From Phycisphaerales bacterium (GTDB lineage: Bacteria > Planctomycetota > Phycisphaerae > Phycisphaerales > UBA1924): a DNA stretch of 64,000 nucleotides. Below are positions 8,598 to 15,598 of the stretch, in pieces (position 1 is the stretch's first letter; each line of letters begins with the position of its first letter). The position numbers and the translations under genes are program-made. The DNA lies in NCBI GenBank assembly GCA_020427395.1, contig JAGQON010000009.1, positions 1-64,000 on the forward strand. Reading direction: 5' to 3'. A model generated the notes under the pieces. The model was not told where the DNA came from and made no database searches. It saw only the letters and a list, made by a program, of their open reading frames with translations.

Positions 8598-9389
8598 ATG
8601 ACAAGTGCACAGACCATGCTCACCACGCTGATCGTCGCGACGATCGTGTGTGCCTCCGCCGTTGTCGGCGGATGCGCCGCGACCAAGCCTCGCGATCAGC
8701 TTTACCCGCCCGGTGTCATCGTTTCGCCCTACGACACAGCGCAGGGCGATGTCCTGTGGGCGGTGATCCCTCCCCTCAACGAGTCGGGCACCTCGGTTGC
8801 CGATTCAGCGGCCATCGGCGACGCCATCGTGGCGTCCGTGCAGGGTGTTCGGGGCGTTCGCTGCCTGCCGATCAACCGCAGCATCGACGCGATGCGTTCT
8901 CTGGGATACATCAACGGGATCGAGAGTTCCAGCGACGCCCACAAGCTCGCTGAGTATCTGGGTGTCGACGCAATCCTGGTCGGATCGATCACCGCGTTCG
9001 ATCCATACGACCCTCCCGTGCTCGGGCTCGCGTTGGCGCTGTATGCCCGCCCAGGCTCGATGGCCCAGGCGTCACAGGCCAAGCTCGACAGCCGCGCACT
9101 CTCGATGGCGTTTACCGACTTCGGCACCTACGACGGGCTCACCTTCGCGGGCGAACCCGTTACGGTCGTCAGCGAGCACCTCGATGCTCGCAACCACGAT
9201 GTGCAGATGGCACTCCGCGAGTATGCCATCGGGCGAAGCGATCACAACAGCGCCCTGCAATGGCGGATCTACATGGCGAGCATGGACCTGTACACGCAGT
9301 TCGCCGCCCATCACTCGATCGGTCGGCTGATCGATGAAGAGTGGCTGCGTCTGGCTCAGCAACAAGCCAGACGGGGCCCGGGCAACTGA
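8598..9389 (+). CDS. Outer-membrane lipoprotein resembling the GNA1162/CsgG fold
   Basis: 263 residues. The signal peptide ends in the lipobox VGGC, cysteine near residue 26. The mature part starts with a beta strand and continues with VLWAVIPPLNESGTSVAD, then a helix AIGDAIVASVQGVRGVRCLP, an SLGYINGI turn and LAEYLGVDAILVGSITAF. This order matches the nucleotide-binding-like fold of CsgG/TolB-N/GNA1162 periplasmic lipoproteins, in which 'the product name plus is-the-dose-known' style helices alternate with strands. The last 60 residues are helical. It lies downstream of the propeller lipoprotein on the same strand and could act with it in the cell envelope. The family call is by pattern only. 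Confidence 0.65.
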   Translation: MTSAQTMLTTLIVATIVCASAVVGGCAATKPRDQLYPPGVIVSPYDTAQGDVLWAVIPPLNESGTSVADSAAIGDAIVASVQGVRGVRCLPINRSIDAMRSLGYINGIESSSDAHKLAEYLGVDAILVGSITAFDPYDPPVLGLALALYARPGSMAQASQAKLDSRALSMAFTDFGTYDGLTFAGEPVTVVSEHLDARNHDVQMALREYAIGRSDHNSALQWRIYMASMDLYTQFAAHHSIGRLIDEEWLRLAQQQARRGPGN

Positions 9390-9424
9390 GGGTGGCTTCG
9401 TGCTCCCCTCTGAGGAGCACGACT

Positions 9425-9694
9425 GTGGATCACCCATCACACCAGTCCGAGACACGCCGAGACCGCCCACATCATGGTGGCGACATGGTGTGCGTGACGC
9501 TGCAGCGTCCTCCCCACTTCTGGCGTTTCGCCTGCGCTCCTGACGGGGCCGGGGATCTGCTCGAACAGCTCGCAGAACTTGCCGATGACCCGAACAACCC
9601 GCTGACATGGGGTGACGCGGAGCTGATCGCGTCCGAAATTGTTGTGCATCATCACCTCGATCCGCCTTCAGGCGGACCTTCGAAAGCCCGATAG
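9425..9694 (+). CDS. Small hypothetical protein, 89 residues
   Basis: Not recognised. The GTG at 9425 was chosen because GAGGAG lies eight bases upstream; an in-frame ATG at 9485 would give 69 residues. The conserved-looking part begins at that ATG: MVCVTLQRPPHFWRFACAPD, then GDLLEQLAELADDPNNPLTW and ELIASEIVVHHHLD. It looks like a small soluble domain with one helix pair. A 6-bp hairpin (TCCGCC-TTCA-GGCGGA, 9661-9676) lies within the 3' end. It sits between a lipoprotein gene and xerC and could share a transcript with either. Confidence 0.55.
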   Translation: MDHPSHQSETRRDRPHHGGDMVCVTLQRPPHFWRFACAPDGAGDLLEQLAELADDPNNPLTWGDAELIASEIVVHHHLDPPSGGPSKAR

Positions 9695-9766
9695 CACGAC
9701 AGACGGAACGCACAGGAGTTTGACCCATTCCTTTTCACCGCTTAGCGGTTCGCCCGGAGCACACGC

Positions 9767-10792
9767 ATGACGACGCTGCCGATTACCAATGAGTTCGCAA
9801 GTTACCTGACCGACGAGCGCCATTTCTCACCCTATACCGCTCGCTGCTATGGCGCTGACTTGCGTCAGTTCATCGAGTACCTCGTCAACGACACTGGCAT
9901 CAATATCGATCAGAACGCCGAGCAGCACGCGCTGAGCACCCGCAAGTCACCCGGCGGTGATATCGCTGGCAGCATTGATCGCCCGACGCTCACGAACATC
10001 ATCTGTGACGCGGACGCGGAGCTGATCCGTGCGTACCTTGGTTTTCTGGGCGAGCAGAGCTACTCGCCGGCCACGATGGCCCGCAAGATCGCGACCCTGC
10101 GATCATTCTTCAAGTGGGGCAACCGCCTGGGCTATACCAAGGCCAACCCCATGACGCTGATCCGTACGCCGCGTCAATCCAAGCGTCTGCCCAAGGCGAT
10201 CACCATTGAACAGATCGAGCGTCTGCTGGCGGCCCCCAACGAGCACGACGTGCTCGGTCGGCGTGACCGCGGCATGCTCGAGACGCTCTACTCAACCGGC
10301 ATCCGCGTTTCGGAACTGGTCGGGCTCAACCACGACGATCTTGACTTTGAGAACGAGGCAATGCATGTCCGCGGCAAGGGGCGCAAGGAACGCATCGTCC
10401 CCCTTGGCTCACACGCGTTGGCCGCGATCCGCCGTTACATCGAGCTGATGAGCAACGACAGCAAGTTCGGACCGATCTGGTCGAACCGTCACAACGCAAG
10501 CGAGGCCCTTCCGCTGTTCCTCAACAAGCATGGCAAGCGACTCTCGTCGCGTAGTGTCCGCCGCAAGCTCGACAAGTACCTGCGTGCCGTGGGTCTGGAT
10601 CCGAGCATTTCGCCCCACACGCTCCGCCACTCGTTCGCGACGCACCTGCTCGACAACGGTGCCGACCTCCGCAGCGTGCAGGAGCTCCTGGGGCATCAGT
10701 CACTCTCGACCACGCAGGTCTACACGCACCTCTCGACCTCGCGTGTCCAGAACGCGTACGACGACGCGCACCCGCGTGCCGAGGCCAGCTGA
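9767..10792 (+). CDS. xerC: Tyrosine recombinase of the XerC/XerD type
   Basis: Site-specific recombinase that resolves chromosome dimers at dif. It has 341 residues. The N-terminal SAM-like DNA-binding domain (about 1-135) includes SYSPATMARKIATLRSFFKW and is interrupted, near residues 40-80, by an Asn/Asp/Ser-rich insertion longer than in typical 300-residue XerC. The catalytic domain has the complete set: Arg in STGIRVSELVGL, Lys in GKGRKERIVPLG, HTLRHSFATHLL with His and Arg, LGHQSL with His, and the nucleophile Tyr in TTQVYTHLS. No phage or integron genes lie nearby, which fits a housekeeping Xer enzyme. XerC and XerD cannot be told apart here. Confidence 0.93.
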   Translation: MTTLPITNEFASYLTDERHFSPYTARCYGADLRQFIEYLVNDTGINIDQNAEQHALSTRKSPGGDIAGSIDRPTLTNIICDADAELIRAYLGFLGEQSYSPATMARKIATLRSFFKWGNRLGYTKANPMTLIRTPRQSKRLPKAITIEQIERLLAAPNEHDVLGRRDRGMLETLYSTGIRVSELVGLNHDDLDFENEAMHVRGKGRKERIVPLGSHALAAIRRYIELMSNDSKFGPIWSNRHNASEALPLFLNKHGKRLSSRSVRRKLDKYLRAVGLDPSISPHTLRHSFATHLLDNGADLRSVQELLGHQSLSTTQVYTHLSTSRVQNAYDDAHPRAEAS

Positions 10793-10809
10793 GCAACCGA
10801 ATCAACTCT

Positions 10810-11280
10810 TTAGTGCGAGATCGCCCCGAGCATTTCCCGGGGCGTTTCTTTGCGCCCAGGGATCTCGAGATCGGGAGCGATCTCGGCCAGTGGTATCAGC
10901 ACGAACGCCCGCTCGTGCATGCGGGGGTGCGGGATGCTCAACCCCGGCTCATCCACGAGCCGGTCGGCATAGATCAGCACATCGAGATCAAGCGTCCGCG
11001 GTCCCCACCGCTCCTCGCCCGAGCGATCTCGCCCGAAGCGTGCCTCTATGGCGAGCAGCTCACCGAGAAGCTCCCGGGGAGTCAGCGAGGTTCGCACATG
11101 GGCAACGGCGTTGAGATAGGGCCCCTGGCCCGGTGGGCCGACAGGGTCGGTCTGGATGATTGTGGAACACTGCACGATGGATGTGTCCGAGAGTTCGTTG
11201 ATGGCACTGAGTGCGCCGGTAAGGTTTGCCTCTCGATCACCGAGGTTTGCTCCCATCGCGATGTATGCGTCGTGTCGCAT
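10810..11280 (-). CDS. folK: 2-amino-4-hydroxy-6-hydroxymethyldihydropteridine diphosphokinase
   Basis: Transfers pyrophosphate from ATP to 6-hydroxymethyl-7,8-dihydropterin in folate synthesis. It has 156 residues, normal for HPPK. Motifs: YIAMGANLGDREANL at the N-terminus, TDPVGPPGQGPYLNAV, RFGRDRSGEERWGPRTLDLD with the substrate-binding Arg/Trp and the magnesium-binding Asp pair DLD, then IPHPRMHERAFVLIPL. It converges with xerC, and its last codons contain a bidirectional hairpin that probably ends the xerC transcript. Upstream lies the terminator of fliA, so it needs its own promoter within about 50 nt. Confidence 0.96.
   Translation of the reverse strand: MRHDAYIAMGANLGDREANLTGALSAINELSDTSIVQCSTIIQTDPVGPPGQGPYLNAVAHVRTSLTPRELLGELLAIEARFGRDRSGEERWGPRTLDLDVLIYADRLVDEPGLSIPHPRMHERAFVLIPLAEIAPDLEIPGRKETPREMLGAISH
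10822..10851 (+). terminator. Terminator of xerC inside the 3' end of folK
   Basis: CGCCCCG (10822-10828) and CGGGGCG (10838-10844) form a 7-bp stem with a 9-nt loop, followed on the plus strand by TTTCTTT. The hairpin overlaps the C-terminal coding region of the convergent folK. Confidence 0.7.
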
Positions 11281-11329
11281 AACGCAGTGAAGGCAAGGGG
11301 CGTGGGCACTTCAAGGCGAGAAACACATG

Positions 11330-11356
11330 AAAAAACCGGCCCATCCGAGGGCCGGT
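11330..11356 (-). terminator. Rho-independent terminator of fliA
   Basis: ACCGGCCC (11335-11342) and GGGCCGGT (11349-11356) form a perfect 8-bp stem with a 6-nt loop. On the minus strand a run of T follows. It lies 24 nt past the fliA stop and ends the flagellar cluster. Confidence 0.9.
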
Positions 11357-11380
11357 CGAGAGAGAATCATCGATTCTGGA

Positions 11381-12232
11381 TCATGAGCCCATTGGCTCGA
11401 GCTCACGCATGCGGTGCTGCATCTGGGCCTTGAGGCGGGCGAGGATGGAAGAGTGCATCTGCGAAACGCGCGATTCGGAGAGATCGAGCGTGGTGCCGAT
11501 CTCTTTCATCGTCATGCCCTCGTAGTAGTAGAGCACGATGATCAGACGCTCGGCCCGTGTGAGCCCCTTGGTCATCAGTTCCTTGAGGTCCTGGCGCTGG
11601 ATGAGCTTGACCGGGCTCTCCTGTGCTTCGTCCTTGATGACATCGATCTCGCGGAGCTCGCGTGAGCCGTCGCTCTGGTAGCACTTGCGGGTGATGCTCG
11701 TGACGCTGACGGCCGTCGAGTCTCGCTTGTACTTCTCGAACTCGTTCTTATCGATCTCGAGGCGACGAGCGACTTCCTGGTCGGTTGGCTTGCGTCCCAG
11801 CTCCATCTGGATCTGCTGCTTGGCGGCCTCAACCTTTGAAGTGCGGTGGCGCACGAGGCGGGGGACCCAGTCCATCGAGCGGAGTTCATCGAGGATGGCA
11901 CCGCGGATTCGCGGGGCGCAGTAGGTTTCGAACTTGACGCCGCGATCGAGGTCGAACGCGTCGATGGCGTCCATGAGCCCGAACAGTCCCGCGGACATCA
12001 GGTCTTCAAGGTCGACCTCATCGGGGAGGCGTTGGTAGATCCGCTCCGCGTTGTAGCGGACCAGATGCAGGAACTTCTCCATCAGGAAGTTTCGCAGCTC
12101 CTCGCTCGGGTCGGACTGATACATGATCCAGACCTCCGGCATTTCGATGTCATCGAAACGCGTCGGGAGGTTGCTGGAAGTTGCGTGCTCTGCGCTATGG
12201 CGCGACGAGAACTTAGACCTGAGGGCTGTCAT
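11381..12232 (-). CDS. fliA: Flagellar RNA polymerase sigma factor FliA (sigma-28 family)
   Basis: Directs transcription of late flagellar genes. It has 283 residues against about 240 in enterobacteria, the surplus being a Ser/Arg-rich N-terminal tail. Region 2: LMEKFLHLVRYNAERIYQRL, then DLEDLMSAGLFGLMDAIDAF and the core-binding/-10 segment KFETYCAPRIRGAILDELRS, the FliA/WhiG signature. Region 3 is VEAAKQQIQMELGRKPTDQE. Region 4 is LTRAERLIIVLYYYEGMTMK followed by the HTH EIGTTLDLSESRVSQMHSSI. It is the last flagellar gene, with an extended -10 promoter, a long structured leader and its own terminator, so it can be expressed separately from the cluster. No flgM was recognised in the window. 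Confidence 0.95.
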   Translation of the reverse strand: MTALRSKFSSRHSAEHATSSNLPTRFDDIEMPEVWIMYQSDPSEELRNFLMEKFLHLVRYNAERIYQRLPDEVDLEDLMSAGLFGLMDAIDAFDLDRGVKFETYCAPRIRGAILDELRSMDWVPRLVRHRTSKVEAAKQQIQMELGRKPTDQEVARRLEIDKNEFEKYKRDSTAVSVTSITRKCYQSDGSRELREIDVIKDEAQESPVKLIQRQDLKELMTKGLTRAERLIIVLYYYEGMTMKEIGTTLDLSESRVSQMHSSILARLKAQMQHRMRELEPMGS

Positions 12233-12257
12233 CGGTCGGCTCCTTGACCATCGACAT

Positions 12258-12364
12258 GCACGGTTTCCCGTGCCTGATCCCGGCGGCGACGCTCCAGTTT
12301 CTGCGTCCCTTACGGCTTGGTCGCCGGGCTTGTGCTGTCTGTTTGGGCGATCCTTGCCCAGACT
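12258..12364 (-). promoter_or_regulatory. Structured 5' leader RNA of fliA
   Basis: Between the predicted start of transcription (near 12364) and the fliA ATG (12232) the minus strand can form three hairpins. They are TGGGC-AAGGATC-GCCCA (12360-12344), a long arm CCCGGCGAC (12328-12320) pairing with GTCGCC and GGG in 12290-12279 around a 29-nt interior, and GCACGG-GAAA-CCGTGC (12273-12258), a perfect 6-bp stem with a GNRA tetraloop. The interior has GGGACGCAGAAACTGG. The pattern suggests a cis-regulatory RNA. No known riboswitch class could be assigned. Confidence 0.5.
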
Positions 12365-12370
12365 GACATG

Positions 12371-12379
12371 ATTATATCA
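12371..12379 (-). promoter_or_regulatory. Extended -10 promoter of fliA
   Basis: TGATATAAT on the minus strand contains a perfect TATAAT with the TG of an extended -10. No good -35 hexamer is seen 17 bp upstream, which is usual for extended -10 promoters. Predicted start about 12364. Confidence 0.6.
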
Positions 12380-12415
12380 GTTACGGAAGTTGGGTGTGGC
12401 AGCGTGCCCACGCTT

Positions 12416-12790
12416 TTATCCTGATTTTTTCATGGTTTGCACGACATCCTGATGCGCCCTGCGGGCAGCCTCGAGTTCGACGAGCTGCTTGGGTTTTCTT
12501 GGCTTGGGACGATCGCTCTTGTAGATCGTCACGAACTCGCGGACACATGTCTCCCCCACCACGCCAAGAACGCGCCCGATGATTGCACAAACAACCATCG
12601 CGAGCATGGCACGGAGCAGGATGACATAGCCGGGATTCTCGGCCATGAGACCGACGATGCAGGCAATCGTGAAGCCCATCATTCCCAAGACGCCTGAGAT
12701 CATGCCTGAAGGCACATCGGCGAGGTACTCGCTCGGATCGGCAAGCCCTGAGTCGTCCAAGATCTCGATGTCTGTAAAATCCTGCGGCAT
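12416..12790 (-). CDS. Unknown inner-membrane protein in the flagellar cluster
   Basis: 124 residues, not recognised. The acidic N-terminus (about 1-28, with TDIEILDDSGLADPSEYL) is followed by two membrane segments: ISGVLGMMGFTIACIVGLMA and YVILLRAMLAMVVCAIIGRV. The C-terminal tail is basic and cytoplasmic (YKSDRPKPRKPKQL, then a helix ending KKSG). It lies between flhG and fliA on the same strand and could be a flagellar accessory or placement factor, which is inference from position only. A 17-bp inverted repeat lies 57 bp upstream of its ATG. Confidence 0.75.
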   Translation of the reverse strand: MPQDFTDIEILDDSGLADPSEYLADVPSGMISGVLGMMGFTIACIVGLMAENPGYVILLRAMLAMVVCAIIGRVLGVVGETCVREFVTIYKSDRPKPRKPKQLVELEAARRAHQDVVQTMKKSG

Positions 12791-12846
12791 GGCACCTTCT
12801 CTATCGGCTCAGGGCGGCGCATTCATCATCGCACCTTGGCGAATCA

Positions 12847-12863
12847 TGCGCACAAAGTGCGCA
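12847..12863. repeat. Inverted repeat TGCGCAC-AAA-GTGCGCA
   Basis: A perfect 7-bp inverted repeat with a 3-bp centre, 57 bp upstream of the start of the unknown membrane protein gene and 83 bp past the flhG stop. It has the size of a dimeric regulator operator. A related repeat occurs at 22688-22704. Confidence 0.5.
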
Positions 12864-12945
12864 AGATCGCCCGCGAGCACTCAACGCAACTCCCGCGCCA
12901 GGTACCGGGAGCGTGCATGATCTGTGGATGGGTTGTGTGTATCGA

Positions 12946-13923
12946 TCAGCGACCGAAGAGCCGCCGTCGGGGCGAGGCGCTGGCGCGCCCTTCGATGCCC
13001 AGCCAGTCGATCAGGGTCGCGGCGAGCTCGCCCATGTCTCGCGAGGCGCTGCACTTGGGTGACTCGATCATGTACGGGGTGCGGGCCTTGATCGCTTTGA
13101 CGACCTTCTTGTCTTTGCGGATGTATCCGATCATCGGCAATGAATAGCCCAGGAACCGATCGCAGACGCCCGAGATGCGGGTGTGCACCGCGATGGCTTC
13201 CTTCTCGTTGATCGCCTGATTCACAATGAGCGCGAGGGTCGGTACTCGGCGTCCGGGCTCGTCGGCATTCTGGGTCACGAGCACCTTGATCAGTGCGTAG
13301 GCATCGGCGATACTGGTCGGCTCTGGAGTGGCGACCACGAGGCACGCATCGGCCGCGTCGATGAACGCGGTCACGCTGGGCCCGAGGCCGGCGCTGGTGT
13401 CGATCATGATGACATCGTTGGACTCATGGAGATCATCGAGGCGGCTGAGCAGCACCTGCCGCTCGTTGTCATCGAGTTCACCGACGCGGCCGATGCCCAC
13501 CGAACCGGGGATGAGGCGGAAGCCGCCTGGGGCGTCGATCGCGAGGTCTTCGAGCGTGAACTCTTCACCGACAGCGGACTCGAGGCGTGCCTTGGGCATG
13601 AGCCCGCAGAGCACATCGGCGTTGGCCAGCCCGATGTCGGCGTCGAGCAGGATGGCGCGGCGGTTGTGCTTGGCCAGGGCGATGGAGAGGTTGACCGATG
13701 TCGTGGTCTTGCCCACGCCGCCCTTTCCAGACGCGATCGCAACCACCGGGATACGGCGCGATGGCGGCGTAAAGCGCCGGTCGTTGGGATCGATCTGCGT
13801 GTGCGGGGCCGGAGCGTTCTGCTCGAGCGAGCTGACGAGCTCACGCAGGCGTGAGGCCTGATCGTCGCCACCAGAGGCGTGCGATGTTTGATCTGAGTTC
13901 TGTGCCGACACGAACTGGCTCAT
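12946..13923 (-). CDS. flhG: FlhG (FleN/YlxH) MinD-like ATPase
   Basis: ParA/MinD-family ATPase that limits flagellar number and partners FlhF. It has 325 residues. The deviant Walker A is IASGKGGVGKTTTSVNLS near residue 58. Then come AILLDADIGLANADVLCGL, the Walker B-like DVIMIDTSAGLGPSVTAFID and the MinD/FlhG motif TPEPTSIADAYALIKVL. The first 25 residues (MSQFVSAQNSDQTSHASGG and on) are polar and may hold the FlhF-activating helix known from this family. The ATG overlaps the flhF stop by four bases (ATGA), so the two are translationally coupled. Confidence 0.95.
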   Translation of the reverse strand: MSQFVSAQNSDQTSHASGGDDQASRLRELVSSLEQNAPAPHTQIDPNDRRFTPPSRRIPVVAIASGKGGVGKTTTSVNLSIALAKHNRRAILLDADIGLANADVLCGLMPKARLESAVGEEFTLEDLAIDAPGGFRLIPGSVGIGRVGELDDNERQVLLSRLDDLHESNDVIMIDTSAGLGPSVTAFIDAADACLVVATPEPTSIADAYALIKVLVTQNADEPGRRVPTLALIVNQAINEKEAIAVHTRISGVCDRFLGYSLPMIGYIRKDKKVVKAIKARTPYMIESPKCSASRDMGELAATLIDWLGIEGRASASPRRRLFGR

Positions 13924-15446
13924 CCGTCAACCTCATCTCTGTGGAGCACGGCCTCAGGGCCGTCGAGCACGCATCGGGCCAATCGATCGGCACGCGCGGG
14001 CTCAATATCGTCGGGGACCTCCTGTCCCAGGGTCACGAAGCTCAACGGGAGACCGATGCGGTCACAGAGCCCCGCGATCGGGCCGGTGGTCACCGCCTCA
14101 TCGAGCTTGGTCAGAATACAACGATCGGGTCGCAGGGCGCGGAAGCGGTCCGCGGTCTTGCGCATGACATTCTCGCCCACGGTGGTTGAGAGCACGAGGT
14201 GCGTCTCGTCGGGCTGGGCGGCCGCGGCGAACTCGGCGAGTTCCTCGATGCGGCGCTGGTCGTTCTGGGAGCGCCCGGCGGTGTCGACGACGATGAGATC
14301 GCATGATCCGAGCTTCTCGATCGCGGCACGCATCTCGTCGGGCGTGTTGGCGACTTCGAGCGGGAGCCCGATGATGCCGGCGTAGGTCTTAAGCTGCTCG
14401 ACGGCCGCGATGCGGTAGGTGTCGGAGGTGATAAGCCCGACCTTCTTGTTGTGGCGCAGCTTGTAGGTGGCGGCGAGTTTGGCGACGGTTGTGGTTTTGC
14501 CAACACCGGTCGGGCCGACGAGCGCGATGACGCGTGGGCGATCGGTCGCCGCGCTGTGATCGATATTGAGGAGTGATTCGGAGCGGGTGCGGATGGTCTG
14601 TTCGATCTCGCGGAGCATGGCCTGGCGGACCACGAGCGGGTCTCGCAGTTCCACTCGATCGAGGCGATCACGCACGCTACCGACGAGCTTTTCGGCAAGC
14701 TCGACGGGGACATCGTTGTCCATCATCTGGCGATACAGAGCGAAGAGTGGCGCGGGCATCTCACCGCTGGGCAGCGCGTCGGCGGATTTGCCGGTTCCCA
14801 CTGCGACAGCGGTCTTTCGTGTTGACTCAAGGACCTGCCCCATCATCTTCTGCATGGACTCGAGCTGCGCTCTCAACTGTGCGTTCTCGTCCTGCGCGGG
14901 CGATGGCTGCGGCTTGGGCTGCGACGCGGGCTTGTGCTGCTGAGGCTCGCGTGGGGGCAGCGGGGCTGGACGTTCGACGCGCACCTCGGTGCGTGGCAAA
15001 CGCGTGGCGGTGCTGGGTGCATCATCGAACAGCGCATCGCGTCCATTGAGCCCACGGGGATCGATCTGCTTCGTGGACTCGGGGGCGGGGCTGACGAGTT
15101 CTTGGTGCGCACCCAGTTGAGCTGCGACGGGCTTGAGTTCGACGGCACTGGCACCGAGGCGCTGGCGGGTGAGCGTGCGTCCACGCTGGACCACGATCTC
15201 CGGGACGCGCTGCTCCTCGCGTTGCTGCGGTGCCATCGCCGGGGCGGGTGTTCGCTGCGAGCGTGGCTTCGAGGCGGGTGATGGTGATGAGGCGGTGATC
15301 TCGACCATGTTCTTGCCGCCGAATCCGAGCCAGGCCCCGACGCGATAGCTACGCGTATGCAGGATCATCGCGTCCTTGCCCAGATCCTTGCGGACCTGCG
15401 CGAGTGCCTGAGCCATGGTTTCTGCGGTGTAGGTCTTGAGTTTCAT
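13920..15446 (-). CDS. flhF: FlhF, SRP-type GTPase for flagellar placement
   Basis: Third SRP-family GTPase; sets the site of flagellar assembly, usually polar. It has 508 residues. The N-terminal B domain starts MKLKTYTAETMAQALAQVRK. A long Pro/Gln/Ala-rich linker spans about 60-195. The N domain follows, and the G domain starts near residue 310: IALVGPTGVGKTTTVAKLAA, ITSDTYRIAAVEQLKTYA, DLIVVDTAGRSQND and LTKLDEAVTTGPIAGL. It precedes flhG with a 4-bp overlap. The gap to flhA upstream is 152 nt and holds a CTGGG/CCCAG hairpin, so a promoter of its own is possible. Confidence 0.96.
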   Translation of the reverse strand: MKLKTYTAETMAQALAQVRKDLGKDAMILHTRSYRVGAWLGFGGKNMVEITASSPSPASKPRSQRTPAPAMAPQQREEQRVPEIVVQRGRTLTRQRLGASAVELKPVAAQLGAHQELVSPAPESTKQIDPRGLNGRDALFDDAPSTATRLPRTEVRVERPAPLPPREPQQHKPASQPKPQPSPAQDENAQLRAQLESMQKMMGQVLESTRKTAVAVGTGKSADALPSGEMPAPLFALYRQMMDNDVPVELAEKLVGSVRDRLDRVELRDPLVVRQAMLREIEQTIRTRSESLLNIDHSAATDRPRVIALVGPTGVGKTTTVAKLAATYKLRHNKKVGLITSDTYRIAAVEQLKTYAGIIGLPLEVANTPDEMRAAIEKLGSCDLIVVDTAGRSQNDQRRIEELAEFAAAAQPDETHLVLSTTVGENVMRKTADRFRALRPDRCILTKLDEAVTTGPIAGLCDRIGLPLSFVTLGQEVPDDIEPARADRLARCVLDGPEAVLHRDEVDG

Positions 15447-15598
15447 AAGCCGTCCTGGCGGTGGGTCAAAATCATCATCGCCCTGGGCAAGATGACCCAG
15501 TCGCGTTCAATCGGTGTGTTCTACCACTTTATCCCGAATGGCACAGAGCGACCACCACGGGTTGGGTATGTGCATAAACCGTGTAGGAATATGTCGTA

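Noticed and set aside
12279-12330. c-di-GMP-I (GEMM) riboswitch before fliA
   Set aside because: Only GGGACGCA is shared; the GCAAACC part, the P2 stem length and the tetraloop receptor do not fit. Kept only as an unassigned structured leader.
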